NCBI RefSeq assembly: GCF_003014695.1
Contig: NZ_PYAS01000005.1
Coordinates: 310,001 to 374,000 of the forward strand
Length of the DNA stretch: 64,000 nt
Direction: 5' to 3'
Source: Dyadobacter jiangsuensis
GTDB lineage: Bacteria; Bacteroidota; Bacteroidia; Cytophagales; Spirosomataceae
Shown: positions 42,367-50,423 of the stretch, in pieces
Numbering within the stretch: the first letter of the stretch is position 1
How the letters are laid out: the number at the start of each line of letters is the position of its first letter
Notes under the pieces: model-generated
The model's input: the letters and a program-made list of their open reading frames with translations, nothing else
Database searches by the model: none
Told to the model about the DNA's origin: nothing
Made by a program: the position numbers and the translations under genes

Positions 42367-44787
42367 TCATACGTTAAACAGCTCCGGATATTTATCTGGG
42401 GCCGCTTCGCGCATGATTTCGTAAACAGTTTCAAAAATGTCGTCCATATTGGGTTTTGAGAAATAATCTCCGTCCGAACCGTAAGGTGGGCGATGGTCTT
42501 TCGCTGCGATGGTCGCCGGTGCCGAATCGAGCCAGCGGTAAGCCTGCTGCTTTTCCAAAACCTGCTGCATCATAAAACCCGACGCACTTCCGGGCAAATC
42601 TTCGTCAGCGAAAATCACCCGATTCGTCTTTTTAATGGACTCCACTATCCGGTTGTCGACATCGAACGGCAACAAAGTCTGTACGTCGATGACTTCAACT
42701 TCAATTCCTGAACTCTGCAATTGAGAAGCGGCCTCCATTACTATACGACACATTGAGCCATAGGTAACAATAGTGAGGTCATTTCCTTCTCTTAAAATTT
42801 CAGGCTGGCCTAGCGGAATGTAATAATCGCCCACATTATCGGGCATCACTTCTTTCTGACGGTACGAATTCAGCGGTTCTACAATCAATGCAGGATCGTC
42901 GCCTTTCATCAATGTGTTATAAAAACCTGCTGCCTGCGTGAAATTCCGCGGAACGATCACGTGCAAGCCACGCAAGCTGCTGAGCATTGTGCCCATAGGA
43001 GAACCGGAATGCCATATTCCTTCAAGGCGATGCCCCCTGGTGCGGATAATCAGCGGGGCTCGCTGCCCCCCGGCTGTTCTGTATCGAAGCGATGCCAGGT
43101 CGTCTGTGAGCGTCGCCAGGGCATAGTAGATATAATCGAAATACTGAATTTCAACAATCGGCCGCAAGCCGCGCATGGCCATGCCTATTCCCTGGCCGAT
43201 GATCGTCGTTTCACGGATACCCGTGTCGGTAATGCGGATTTCCCCGTATTTTTCCTGTAAGCCGGCAAAGCCCTGGTTCACGTCCCCGATAAAACCGATG
43301 TCTTCGCCCAATGCCACCACGCGCGGGTCCTTTCCGAAAAGCACATCGAAATAGGTTCGTATCACCTCGCGCCCGTCGACAACGGGGCTATCCTCCGAAT
43401 ATACGGGGCTTACCGGCTCAACGAGCATTGGAGAGTAGCGTGTTTCGCTGTATAAATGGGTATTGAAACGCTCCTTATTTGCATTCAAATTATCCCTCAA
43501 AAATGTCTGCAAAGTCAATTTCTCTGCATTTTCTTCTCTACCGGCAATCCTCAGCACCTTACGCACCGTCGCGATCATATCGCGGCGAACGGGCAGGTAA
43601 GTCTTTTGCAATTCCAGAATCGCATTATTTATTTCCGCGGCGGAGCCACTTGCCTGGGCTACGTCCTGCAAAAGCCGGATCGTCTCGGTATATTCTTTAT
43701 CCAGCTCTTTCCGGTAGGCTTGCCAGGCTTCATTGCGTTCGCTGAGCGCCTTTGCTTTTGCCTCCGCTTCGATCTGTTCCAGCTCCTCGTCGGTGGCGTA
43801 GCCATTTTTCAGTATCCAATCCCGGAAACGCACATTACAATCATGCTCCCGCTCCCAAGCCAACCGTTGTTTCGATTTATAGCGCTCGTGCGAGCCGGAA
43901 GTAGAATGCCCCTGGGGCTGCGTCAGTTCTGTCACATGTACCAGCACCGGCACATGTTTCTCGCGACTGATCCTGCCAGCTTTTTGATAGGTTTCCACCA
44001 GTGCAGGATAGTCCCAGCCATTCACGGTCAGGATTTCGATACCGTCGCCATCTTCGTTGCGTTGCAGTCCTGCCAATGCTTTCGAAATGCTGCCTTTTGT
44101 AGTCTGATACTCAACGGGAACCGAAATTCCGTAGCCGTCGTCCCAAACCGAAACGATCAGCGGTATTTGCAACACGCCCGCCGCATTCATCGCCTCCCAG
44201 AACATCCCCTGGGACGTAGAAGCATCCCCGATCGTCGCGAATACGACCTCATTTCCATCACGGGAAAACGTGGTCATATCGTGCAGTTCGGCATTCTCGC
44301 GGTATAATTTGGAAGCATATCCAAGGCCTACCGAGCGAGGGATCTGCCCGGCGGTGGAAGAAATATCACAAACGGAATTATGCAATTTAGTCTGATCAAG
44401 CCAGTCGCCATTCTCATCTACCCAGCGTGTCGAGAAGTGACCGTTCATCGAGCGCCCGCCCGTGTTTGGCTCGTGTTCGAGATCCGCATGAGCATACATT
44501 TGGGCAAAAAATTGCTGCCAGGTAAGATTCCCGACAGCCGCTTCGATGGTCTGATCCCGATAATAACCCGAGCGAAAATCACCCGGTTGAAAAACTTTGG
44601 AAAGTGCAATTTGTGCTACTTCCTTTCCATCTCCAAAAATCCCGAATTTAGAACGGCCGCCCATGGTATCCTTCCTCCCCAGCAAACTTACCTGACGACT
44701 CTCGCATGCCAAGCGGTAATCGTCGATAATCTCTTCCTTACTCAAAACACTGGAACCGGTCAAACTATCATTTTGAAGCATAAGCAA
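42367..44787 (-). CDS. Fused 2-oxoacid dehydrogenase E1 alpha/beta
   Basis: An 806-residue fusion of the E1 alpha and beta subunits of a branched-chain-type 2-oxoacid dehydrogenase, which decarboxylates 2-oxoacids with thiamine diphosphate. The alpha part (to about 420) has the cofactor motif FATIGDASTSQGMFWEAMNA and SGYYRDQTI. The beta part (about 455-806) has VVALGEDIGFIGDVNQGFAG, IRETTIIGQGIGMAM, RTRGHRLEGIWHSGSPMG and DEDLPGSASGF. The family includes pyruvate and 2-oxoisovalerate dehydrogenases, and fused forms occur in Bacteroidota. E2 and E3 are not nearby. The pgl-like cassette follows directly. Confidence 0.88.
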   Translation of the reverse strand: MLMLQNDSLTGSSVLSKEEIIDDYRLACESRQVSLLGRKDTMGGRSKFGIFGDGKEVAQIALSKVFQPGDFRSGYYRDQTIEAAVGNLTWQQFFAQMYAHADLEHEPNTGGRSMNGHFSTRWVDENGDWLDQTKLHNSVCDISSTAGQIPRSVGLGYASKLYRENAELHDMTTFSRDGNEVVFATIGDASTSQGMFWEAMNAAGVLQIPLIVSVWDDGYGISVPVEYQTTKGSISKALAGLQRNEDGDGIEILTVNGWDYPALVETYQKAGRISREKHVPVLVHVTELTQPQGHSTSGSHERYKSKQRLAWEREHDCNVRFRDWILKNGYATDEELEQIEAEAKAKALSERNEAWQAYRKELDKEYTETIRLLQDVAQASGSAAEINNAILELQKTYLPVRRDMIATVRKVLRIAGREENAEKLTLQTFLRDNLNANKERFNTHLYSETRYSPMLVEPVSPVYSEDSPVVDGREVIRTYFDVLFGKDPRVVALGEDIGFIGDVNQGFAGLQEKYGEIRITDTGIRETTIIGQGIGMAMRGLRPIVEIQYFDYIYYALATLTDDLASLRYRTAGGQRAPLIIRTRGHRLEGIWHSGSPMGTMLSSLRGLHVIVPRNFTQAAGFYNTLMKGDDPALIVEPLNSYRQKEVMPDNVGDYYIPLGQPEILREGNDLTIVTYGSMCRIVMEAASQLQSSGIEVEVIDVQTLLPFDVDNRIVESIKKTNRVIFADEDLPGSASGFMMQQVLEKQQAYRWLDSAPATIAAKDHRPPYGSDGDYFSKPNMDDIFETVYEIMREAAPDKYPELFNV

Positions 44788-44989
44788 AAATCACGGGTTT
44801 TAATCCGTAAGTTAAATTACGTTTTTTTGAATGCAAGCCAAAATTAGGCAGGAAAATAATAACCGCGGCATCGGAACGCCTAACTTTTGGGGCATTGTTA
44901 ATATTGGTTAATGATTATTATATTTAGCTTTTTAAGCGTTAATCTTGTTTAACAGTAAGTTTTTCACCACTTAAAGTATAGTTACAACT

Positions 44990-45385
44990 ATGAAAGTATT
45001 CTTTTCAGCGCTGGTTTTAATCCTCGGGCTGACCACCGTAAGTTTTGCACAGAAAGGTGTTCTGAAATTTAAAGAAGAAACGCACAAATTCGGTAAAGTA
45101 CCACAAGGCACTCCTGTTACGCACGAGTTTGTATTCACCAACACAGGTTCAGATCCAGTGATCCTTTCTAACGTAACCGTTTCATGCGGATGTACTACAC
45201 CTGTATGGTCTAAGGACCCTGTACTTCCAGGTAAAACCGGTTCGGTAAAAGCTACTTTCAACGCGCAGGCAGCAGGTCCTTTCAACAAACCTGTAACTGT
45301 TTTCAGCAACACTGAAGGTGGTTCCATTACCCTTTACCTGAACGGAGAAGTGGTTCCAAAAGCTGCGAAGCCAGCTTCCAAATAA
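44990..45385 (+). CDS. DUF1573 exported protein
   Basis: A 131-residue secreted protein with a signal peptide (MKVFFSALVLILGLTTVSF, cut near AQK) and one DUF1573 Ig-like domain with KFKEETHKFGKVPQGTPVTH and VTVSCGCTTPVWSKDPVLPG, the latter containing the conserved C-G-C. Such proteins are abundant in Bacteroidota and their function is unclear. It is a single gene with a 202-bp upstream gap of AT-rich sequence and a strong terminator. Confidence 0.88.
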   Translation: MKVFFSALVLILGLTTVSFAQKGVLKFKEETHKFGKVPQGTPVTHEFVFTNTGSDPVILSNVTVSCGCTTPVWSKDPVLPGKTGSVKATFNAQAAGPFNKPVTVFSNTEGGSITLYLNGEVVPKAAKPASK

Positions 45386-45407
45386 GCATTATCCGCAAGC
45401 ATTGCAG

Positions 45408-45435
45408 TGGCCGTTCCAGTGGGACGGCCATTTTT
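45408..45435 (+). terminator. Terminator of the DUF1573 gene
   Basis: A 10-bp stem TGGCCGTTCC / GGGACGGCCA with one G-T wobble, loop AGT, then TTTTT. Confidence 0.85.
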
Positions 45436-45457
45436 GTTTTTAATACAAAACAATTGA

Positions 45458-48376
45458 TTAATAAGCAGCCCTATCGTAGAATGACCGGCGACGGGTCACT
45501 TTCAGGTCTTGCAGGATGGCCGACTTCACTTTCAATGTGAAGGAGTAGTTACTCGCACGGGCCGCGCTTCCGGCGAATGGTGTCCAGTTGAAGCTCATAT
45601 CCCAGCAATGCAGATCGCGCGTAAGGCCCAGCTGCGTGATTGTCGGCTGGAACGCCACGAAGTCGAAACCGGTGCTAAGGGTTACTTTCAGGTTTTTGGA
45701 CAAGCTCAGATCACCCGTAGCCTGGATGGCCTGGATAATCTGCGCTTTTGACAAGCCCGGCTTTGTAAGTCCGAAGTTATAGTTCAGCGAGACATTCCAG
45801 GGGATATTGAAGTCTACGTACAATTCGGGGTTTTGCGCAATAAATTCCCTCGCTTCTTCCTTGGCTTTGGCATTGGGATCGTTGGGATTGGTAGTCTGCG
45901 GGTTCTTGTTGTTTGTGTTGGAAGAGCTGCTTTTGGGTGAAAAACTGGTTCCCAATGTGAACCCGAGGCTTTGCAAGTTGGCAAGGCCCTGCCCTGATGT
46001 AATCGCATATTTATTGACCTTCGTCCCCACCTGATTCCCGATAATGTTAGGGTTCGCCACGTAGGTATACGGGTCGAGATTCATATTGAAGTTCAGGTTC
46101 AGGTTCCGCCCGATCCGCGCATTCGCATTGATGGTAATATTCGATAAATTCAACGAGTCGGCGAGCAGGTTATAGCTACCGCCGAGACTCAGGTTATCGA
46201 GCAGCGAGACTTTCTCGAACTGTTGTGCCGCAGTATCGCTCTTGCTTTTGAGCTTCATTTCAAATGAGTTGTTCAAACTAAATGAAATGACACTCGACGC
46301 CCGTCCATTACTCACGCCCGATCCTACCCCGCGGAATTTCGACAACGAAAGATCACGCACATTGCCTTTCTTGTCTTCAAGCTGGATATTTTGATAAAAA
46401 CCGAATGCATCTCCGGAAAAATCAGGCGTGTAGGTAAAAGACACGGAAGGAATTACCGTGTGCCGGATGGCCTCCAACCTTTTCCCTCCAAAGAAGAAGG
46501 TCCCATAGAAACGCGTGTTCATCCCCGCACCGAAATTGTAGGAATACTCCGTACCGACCTTTTTAAGCGTATCAATCCGGATCGAATCGCGACCCGTTTT
46601 GGTGTAACGGTATTGCTTGGTAAATACCTCACCCGAAAGCGACATGCTGGGTGTGATATTCACAAAACGCAGGACTTTGAAGTTGGGTAACGAGATCGGA
46701 AGACTATACCGGCCTGTGAACTGCGCATCTTTAAGCATGTCCGGCAGGTTATCCAGGTTGAAAGCTACAATCTTGGTCTTTTTGAGACGGGTCGTATCGA
46801 TTTTCGCGTCCGTGATCACGAAACCAAGGCTGCTGTAAGACGTGTCAATGGCCGTCAGTGCATTGGCAAGCGCATAATTACCGTTGAAGTCCAGCCCCAG
46901 ACGGAAGCTTTCGTACCAGCGGCCGCGGCCGCCTTTCAATGCGAACGGGGCAATCTGATTTACCCCAAAACTAAAATCGGTAGAAACGTTGGTCTTGCCG
47001 TTTTCACGCTTCTGGGTGGTAGGATTTATCTGTCCGAAGTTCTGGTTCACGCGCAACGATCCCGCCGCACGCATGTACTGCCCGAAGGTGCGGTTGTATT
47101 GTACGGAAGAACTGGCGACGTTGGACGTATATTTGTTTACATTGAATTCCTGTTGCTGGTTATAGGTATTGCTACTCACGTTCACATTCGCTGAAAACGT
47201 CGAGTTACCCCTTGCCTTTGGCGCATGCGACCATACGATGCTGAAATCGTTGGTAACTCCGAGGCCGAAAGACCTTTGGACCTCATCACTGGATTTGTTT
47301 CGGTTGAAACGTAGCGAGAGGTTACCCGAATACTGGTAGCGTTTGATATAGCTCGATGTGAGCCCCAGCCCCCAGCTGCTGTTGGAGTAAATCTGGCCGG
47401 TGACAATCGCATTGACATACTCGCTGATCGCAAAGTAGTAACCGCCGTCGCGCAGGTAAAAACCGCGTCCGTTCGGTTCCTCTCCATACGTCGGGATAAT
47501 GACGCCACTCGTTCCGTTCTCCTTCTTTTTCGGGAACGGGAAAAAGCCGAATGGCAAGCCTATCGGCAATGGCACATCGCTGATGACCAGGTTAAAAGGC
47601 CCCGAAATCACCTGCTTCTTGTTCACCATTTTGATTTTCGGCGCATTAATGAAGTAATGCGGGTGGGTAAGATTACAGGTCGTGTAAATGGAGTGCCTGA
47701 TATAGAAATTGCCTTCCGTATCCTTCTTGACCTTGTCTCCCCGGATGTTTCCATCGCCCTCCTGGGTAACGATCCCCTGGATCAGGGCCTTTTTGGATTT
47801 AAAATTATAGCGTATCTCCTTGGTATTATACGTCTCCGGCCCATCCTGAAAAATCGGCTCGCCGGCCATTTTTTTTGCCGTTGAGTCATAAGTCCCGATC
47901 GCGTAAACTTCGTTGGTAATCCAGTTGAGACGGATATAATTGGCTTTGAGATTAATGGTTCCGTAGTTCACTTCCGCATTTCCATACAAGTGGACCTGCT
48001 TTAAAACGGCGTCCATTATCGTGGAATCTTCCGCGGTGTATTCTACGGTATTTTCGAGATCGTCGGGATTTTTGAGTGTGTCGGCGGCAGTCGAATCAGC
48101 CGTTAAGCCTTTGCCTGTCAAGGTACTATCGCCCCCGACGCCCCCTCTTGGAATGGACGCACCGGGTTGACCGGCACGGGAAGTATCCGCACCTGCTTGT
48201 TTTTGCACTGTAAGAAGGGAATCCGCTGATTGCTTTGCAGAAGCCGAACTTTTAAGCTTACCCTGATTTTTCCCGGAACCCTTGGAGCGTTGCTGCACAC
48301 ATGCCACAGTGCTGAACAGGAGAAACGCCGCAACTACCGACGATATAATAATCGCCTTTCTTTTCAGTTCTAACAA
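45458..48376 (-). CDS. lptD: LPS-assembly protein LptD-like
   Basis: A 972-residue outer-membrane protein of the Bacteroidota LptD group, which inserts lipopolysaccharide into the outer leaflet. The N-terminal secretion signal (about 5-27, with Cys at 26) precedes a Ser/Asp-rich linker and an OstA-like periplasmic domain (about 115-250, with NLKANYIRLNWITNEVYAIG). A beta barrel with many strands follows, ending FTLKVKSAILQDLKVTRRRS. The start is a TTG at 48376, about 21 nt after the predicted start point of a minus-strand promoter at 48403-48410. The lptE and lptA partners are not in the window. It is divergent from the amidase gene. Confidence 0.85.
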   Translation of the reverse strand: MLELKRKAIIISSVVAAFLLFSTVACVQQRSKGSGKNQGKLKSSASAKQSADSLLTVQKQAGADTSRAGQPGASIPRGGVGGDSTLTGKGLTADSTAADTLKNPDDLENTVEYTAEDSTIMDAVLKQVHLYGNAEVNYGTINLKANYIRLNWITNEVYAIGTYDSTAKKMAGEPIFQDGPETYNTKEIRYNFKSKKALIQGIVTQEGDGNIRGDKVKKDTEGNFYIRHSIYTTCNLTHPHYFINAPKIKMVNKKQVISGPFNLVISDVPLPIGLPFGFFPFPKKKENGTSGVIIPTYGEEPNGRGFYLRDGGYYFAISEYVNAIVTGQIYSNSSWGLGLTSSYIKRYQYSGNLSLRFNRNKSSDEVQRSFGLGVTNDFSIVWSHAPKARGNSTFSANVNVSSNTYNQQQEFNVNKYTSNVASSSVQYNRTFGQYMRAAGSLRVNQNFGQINPTTQKRENGKTNVSTDFSFGVNQIAPFALKGGRGRWYESFRLGLDFNGNYALANALTAIDTSYSSLGFVITDAKIDTTRLKKTKIVAFNLDNLPDMLKDAQFTGRYSLPISLPNFKVLRFVNITPSMSLSGEVFTKQYRYTKTGRDSIRIDTLKKVGTEYSYNFGAGMNTRFYGTFFFGGKRLEAIRHTVIPSVSFTYTPDFSGDAFGFYQNIQLEDKKGNVRDLSLSKFRGVGSGVSNGRASSVISFSLNNSFEMKLKSKSDTAAQQFEKVSLLDNLSLGGSYNLLADSLNLSNITINANARIGRNLNLNFNMNLDPYTYVANPNIIGNQVGTKVNKYAITSGQGLANLQSLGFTLGTSFSPKSSSSNTNNKNPQTTNPNDPNAKAKEEAREFIAQNPELYVDFNIPWNVSLNYNFGLTKPGLSKAQIIQAIQATGDLSLSKNLKVTLSTGFDFVAFQPTITQLGLTRDLHCWDMSFNWTPFAGSAARASNYSFTLKVKSAILQDLKVTRRRSFYDRAAY

Positions 48377-48382
48377 TTAGCG

Positions 48383-48410
48383 TATTTTTGCATAACGAAT
48401 TTCAAAATTA
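48383..48410. promoter_or_regulatory. Back-to-back -7 elements of lptD and the amidase gene
   Basis: The plus strand has TATTTTTG (48383-48390) facing the amidase gene, and the minus strand has TAATTTTG (48403-48410) facing lptD. Both are exact TAnnTTTG matches, 12 bp apart, so the two polymerase sites must overlap and exclude each other. Confidence 0.6.
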
Positions 48411-48451
48411 GCAGAGAAACCCCTTTCGCGTAAGGCCCCAACTAAAAAATA

Positions 48452-49249
48452 ATGTTAAAACTTCTTAAATTAGTAATTGTAGCAAGTTTTTTGCTGGCTA
48501 GTGTCGCCTTTGTTTTTCAGCAAGAACCGGTTACTGCGAAGTCGGGAAGCAAAGTTAATACAGTCGTAATCGACGCCGGACACGGCGGCAAAGACCCCGG
48601 CACCAGGGGCAAATATACCAAGGAAAAAGATGTGGCACTGGCCGTGGCACTGGAACTTGGCAAGAAGATCAAAGAAGAAACGCCGGATGTAAAAGTACTC
48701 TTCACACGCTCTACCGACGTATTCATCGAACTCGGCGAGCGTTCTGCATTCGCCAACCGCAACAATGCCGACCTTTTCATTTCCATCCATTGCAATGCCA
48801 CACCCCGTTCCAGGTCCGTGAGAGGTACCGAAACGTTCGTCATGGGTTTGCACAAAACCGAGGGTAACCTGGAAGTAGCGAAGCGCGAAAACTCGGTAAT
48901 CTTGCAGGAAACGAATTACAAGCAGAAATACAAAGGCTTCGACCCCGACTCGCCGCTCGCGCACATCATGCTCGCGAATTACCAAAGCGCATTCATTTCC
49001 AGCAGCTTGAAACTGGCAGATTTGATCGAAAAGAAATTTCAATCGATCTCCGAGCGCGACAGCCGCGGTGTAAAACAGGCGGGATTCCTCGTGCTGTGGC
49101 GCTGTGCAATGCCCAGCGTGCTGATTGAAACCGGCTTCCTTTCATCCCCCGACGAAGAGGAATACCTGAGCTCCGAAGCCGGACAGGAAGAAGTGGCCAA
49201 ATGCATTCATTCGGCATTTATGGCGTACAAAAAAGATATGGACCGGTAG
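48452..49249 (+). CDS. N-acetylmuramoyl-L-alanine amidase (Amidase_3)
   Basis: A 265-residue periplasmic zinc hydrolase that cuts the bond between MurNAc and the stem peptide. The signal segment (MLKLLKLVIVASFLLASVAF) is followed by the catalytic domain. Zinc ligands are in VVIDAGHGGKDPG (His) and FISIHCNATP (His), with the later Glu in PSVLIETGFLSSPDEEEYL. A segment inserted in the second half (QKYKGFDPDSPLAHIMLANY) may be an autoinhibitory helix, as in AmiA/AmiC-type enzymes. It is followed 104 bp later by mlaD; a -7-like site (TACTTTG near 49300) suggests mlaD may also have its own start. Confidence 0.92.
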   Translation: MLKLLKLVIVASFLLASVAFVFQQEPVTAKSGSKVNTVVIDAGHGGKDPGTRGKYTKEKDVALAVALELGKKIKEETPDVKVLFTRSTDVFIELGERSAFANRNNADLFISIHCNATPRSRSVRGTETFVMGLHKTEGNLEVAKRENSVILQETNYKQKYKGFDPDSPLAHIMLANYQSAFISSSLKLADLIEKKFQSISERDSRGVKQAGFLVLWRCAMPSVLIETGFLSSPDEEEYLSSEAGQEEVAKCIHSAFMAYKKDMDR

Positions 49250-49353
49250 CTCAACGGTCACATATTGCTTTGATTTGTCAAAACAATTTTTGATACTTTG
49301 GTGTTAATACCGCTTAACCTGCCGCTGCTGCAAGCAGGACAAACCAATAGTCC

Positions 49354-50319
49354 ATGAAAATATCAAGAGAAGCAAAAGTCGGAGCCATGGCACTTTTCGC
49401 CATCATCATGCTGTATTTCGGCTTCCACATCCTCAAAGGCTCCGACGTTTTTTCCAGAACTTATAAATACCACATCGTTTACGACAATATCGACGGACTG
49501 ACCGCCTCCAACCCTGTTTTGCTGAACGGCTTGAACGTGGGCCGCGTGCAGGAGATCAAACTGCTCCAAAACCGCGGGAACCAGCTACTCGTGACGATCG
49601 ACGTGCAAAAAGGCATTATAGTACCCCAGGGAACCGGCGCGGTACTCGCGGATGGCGGCCTGCTCGGAGGCAAGGTAATCCACCTCGCAATGGGTGCCGG
49701 CGCTCCGATGAAAGACGGCGACACGCTTGTAGCCAAAAAGGAATCGGGTATATCCGCCGTTTTGCAGGAAAAAGCATTGCCGCTCGTCTCCCACGCCGAC
49801 TCCCTCATTAAAAACCTCGATCTCGTCGTAGGTGGCTTCCAGGAAACGGGTTTGATCCTCAACCAGGTTTTGAAAAATTATAACCAGACAGGTACGAGCT
49901 TGCAGGGTCTTTTGGCGGAAAACCGTGCGAATCTGCTGGCGATGACGTCCAACCTCAACAAACTCACGACTTCGCTCGTCGAGACTGAAAAGGAATTGAA
50001 GCCATTACTTGCCAAAACCGGCACACTGGCCGATTCGCTGAATGCATTGCGCCTGGGCGAAACCGTGACGAGCGCGCGGAAGACGATCGAAGAACTGCAT
50101 ACCCTGCTGGCAAGCGTCGAATCGGGCAAAGGAACTGCCGGCAAACTTGTGAAGGACGAGACCTTGTACAATAACCTCAACCGTACGATGATCAGCATGA
50201 ACAAGCTGCTCACTAACTTCCGCGAGCATCCAAAGCGGTATATCAATGTATCGGTTTTCGGTAAAAAAGATAAGGGACCCGCTGAGTCGCCGCTTGATAC
50301 GGCTACTACCATTAAATAG
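49354..50319 (+). CDS. mlaD: MlaD/MCE-family lipid transport protein
   Basis: A 321-residue protein with one N-terminal membrane anchor (about 8-26) and an MCE domain (about 36-120) beginning YKYHIVYDNIDGLTASNPVL and then LNGLNVGRVQEIKLL, the Pro/Gly-rich core of MCE proteins. The remainder is a long helical tail ending in a Lys/Pro-rich region. MCE proteins form rings that carry phospholipids between the membranes, keeping outer-membrane asymmetry. The mlaE and mlaF genes are not beside it. The gene ends in a terminator hairpin that overlaps the promoter of the next gene. Confidence 0.85.
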   Translation: MKISREAKVGAMALFAIIMLYFGFHILKGSDVFSRTYKYHIVYDNIDGLTASNPVLLNGLNVGRVQEIKLLQNRGNQLLVTIDVQKGIIVPQGTGAVLADGGLLGGKVIHLAMGAGAPMKDGDTLVAKKESGISAVLQEKALPLVSHADSLIKNLDLVVGGFQETGLILNQVLKNYNQTGTSLQGLLAENRANLLAMTSNLNKLTTSLVETEKELKPLLAKTGTLADSLNALRLGETVTSARKTIEELHTLLASVESGKGTAGKLVKDETLYNNLNRTMISMNKLLTNFREHPKRYINVSVFGKKDKGPAESPLDTATTIK

Positions 50320-50343
50320 GGCCTGACATTTTAAATAAATATG

Positions 50344-50375
50344 AAAGTCGTTTGCTTACCGGTGAACGACTTTTT
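50344..50375 (+). terminator. Terminator of mlaD, overlapping the next promoter
   Basis: A 9-bp stem AAAGTCGTT / AACGACTTT with a 12-nt loop and TTTTT at the end. The -33 box of the downstream promoter (TTTG, 50351-50354) lies at the stem-loop junction. Confidence 0.75.
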
Positions 50376-50382
50376 ACATTTG
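50351..50382 (+). promoter_or_regulatory. Bacteroidota promoter with full -33 and -7 elements
   Basis: TTTG (50351-50354), a 20-bp spacer and TACATTTG (50375-50382), matching the TTTG / TAnnTTTG consensus exactly. It gives a start point near 50389, about 35 nt before the ATG at 50424, and rules out the longer reading from 50352. Confidence 0.7.
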
Positions 50383-50423
50383 AAATAAGCCCATTTCCAT
50401 TACTCACACCATTCTTCATCATC

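Noticed and set aside
43456..44307. 283-codon plus-strand frame opposite the E1 gene
   Set aside because: Shadow of conserved E1 alpha sequence; no independent start signal.
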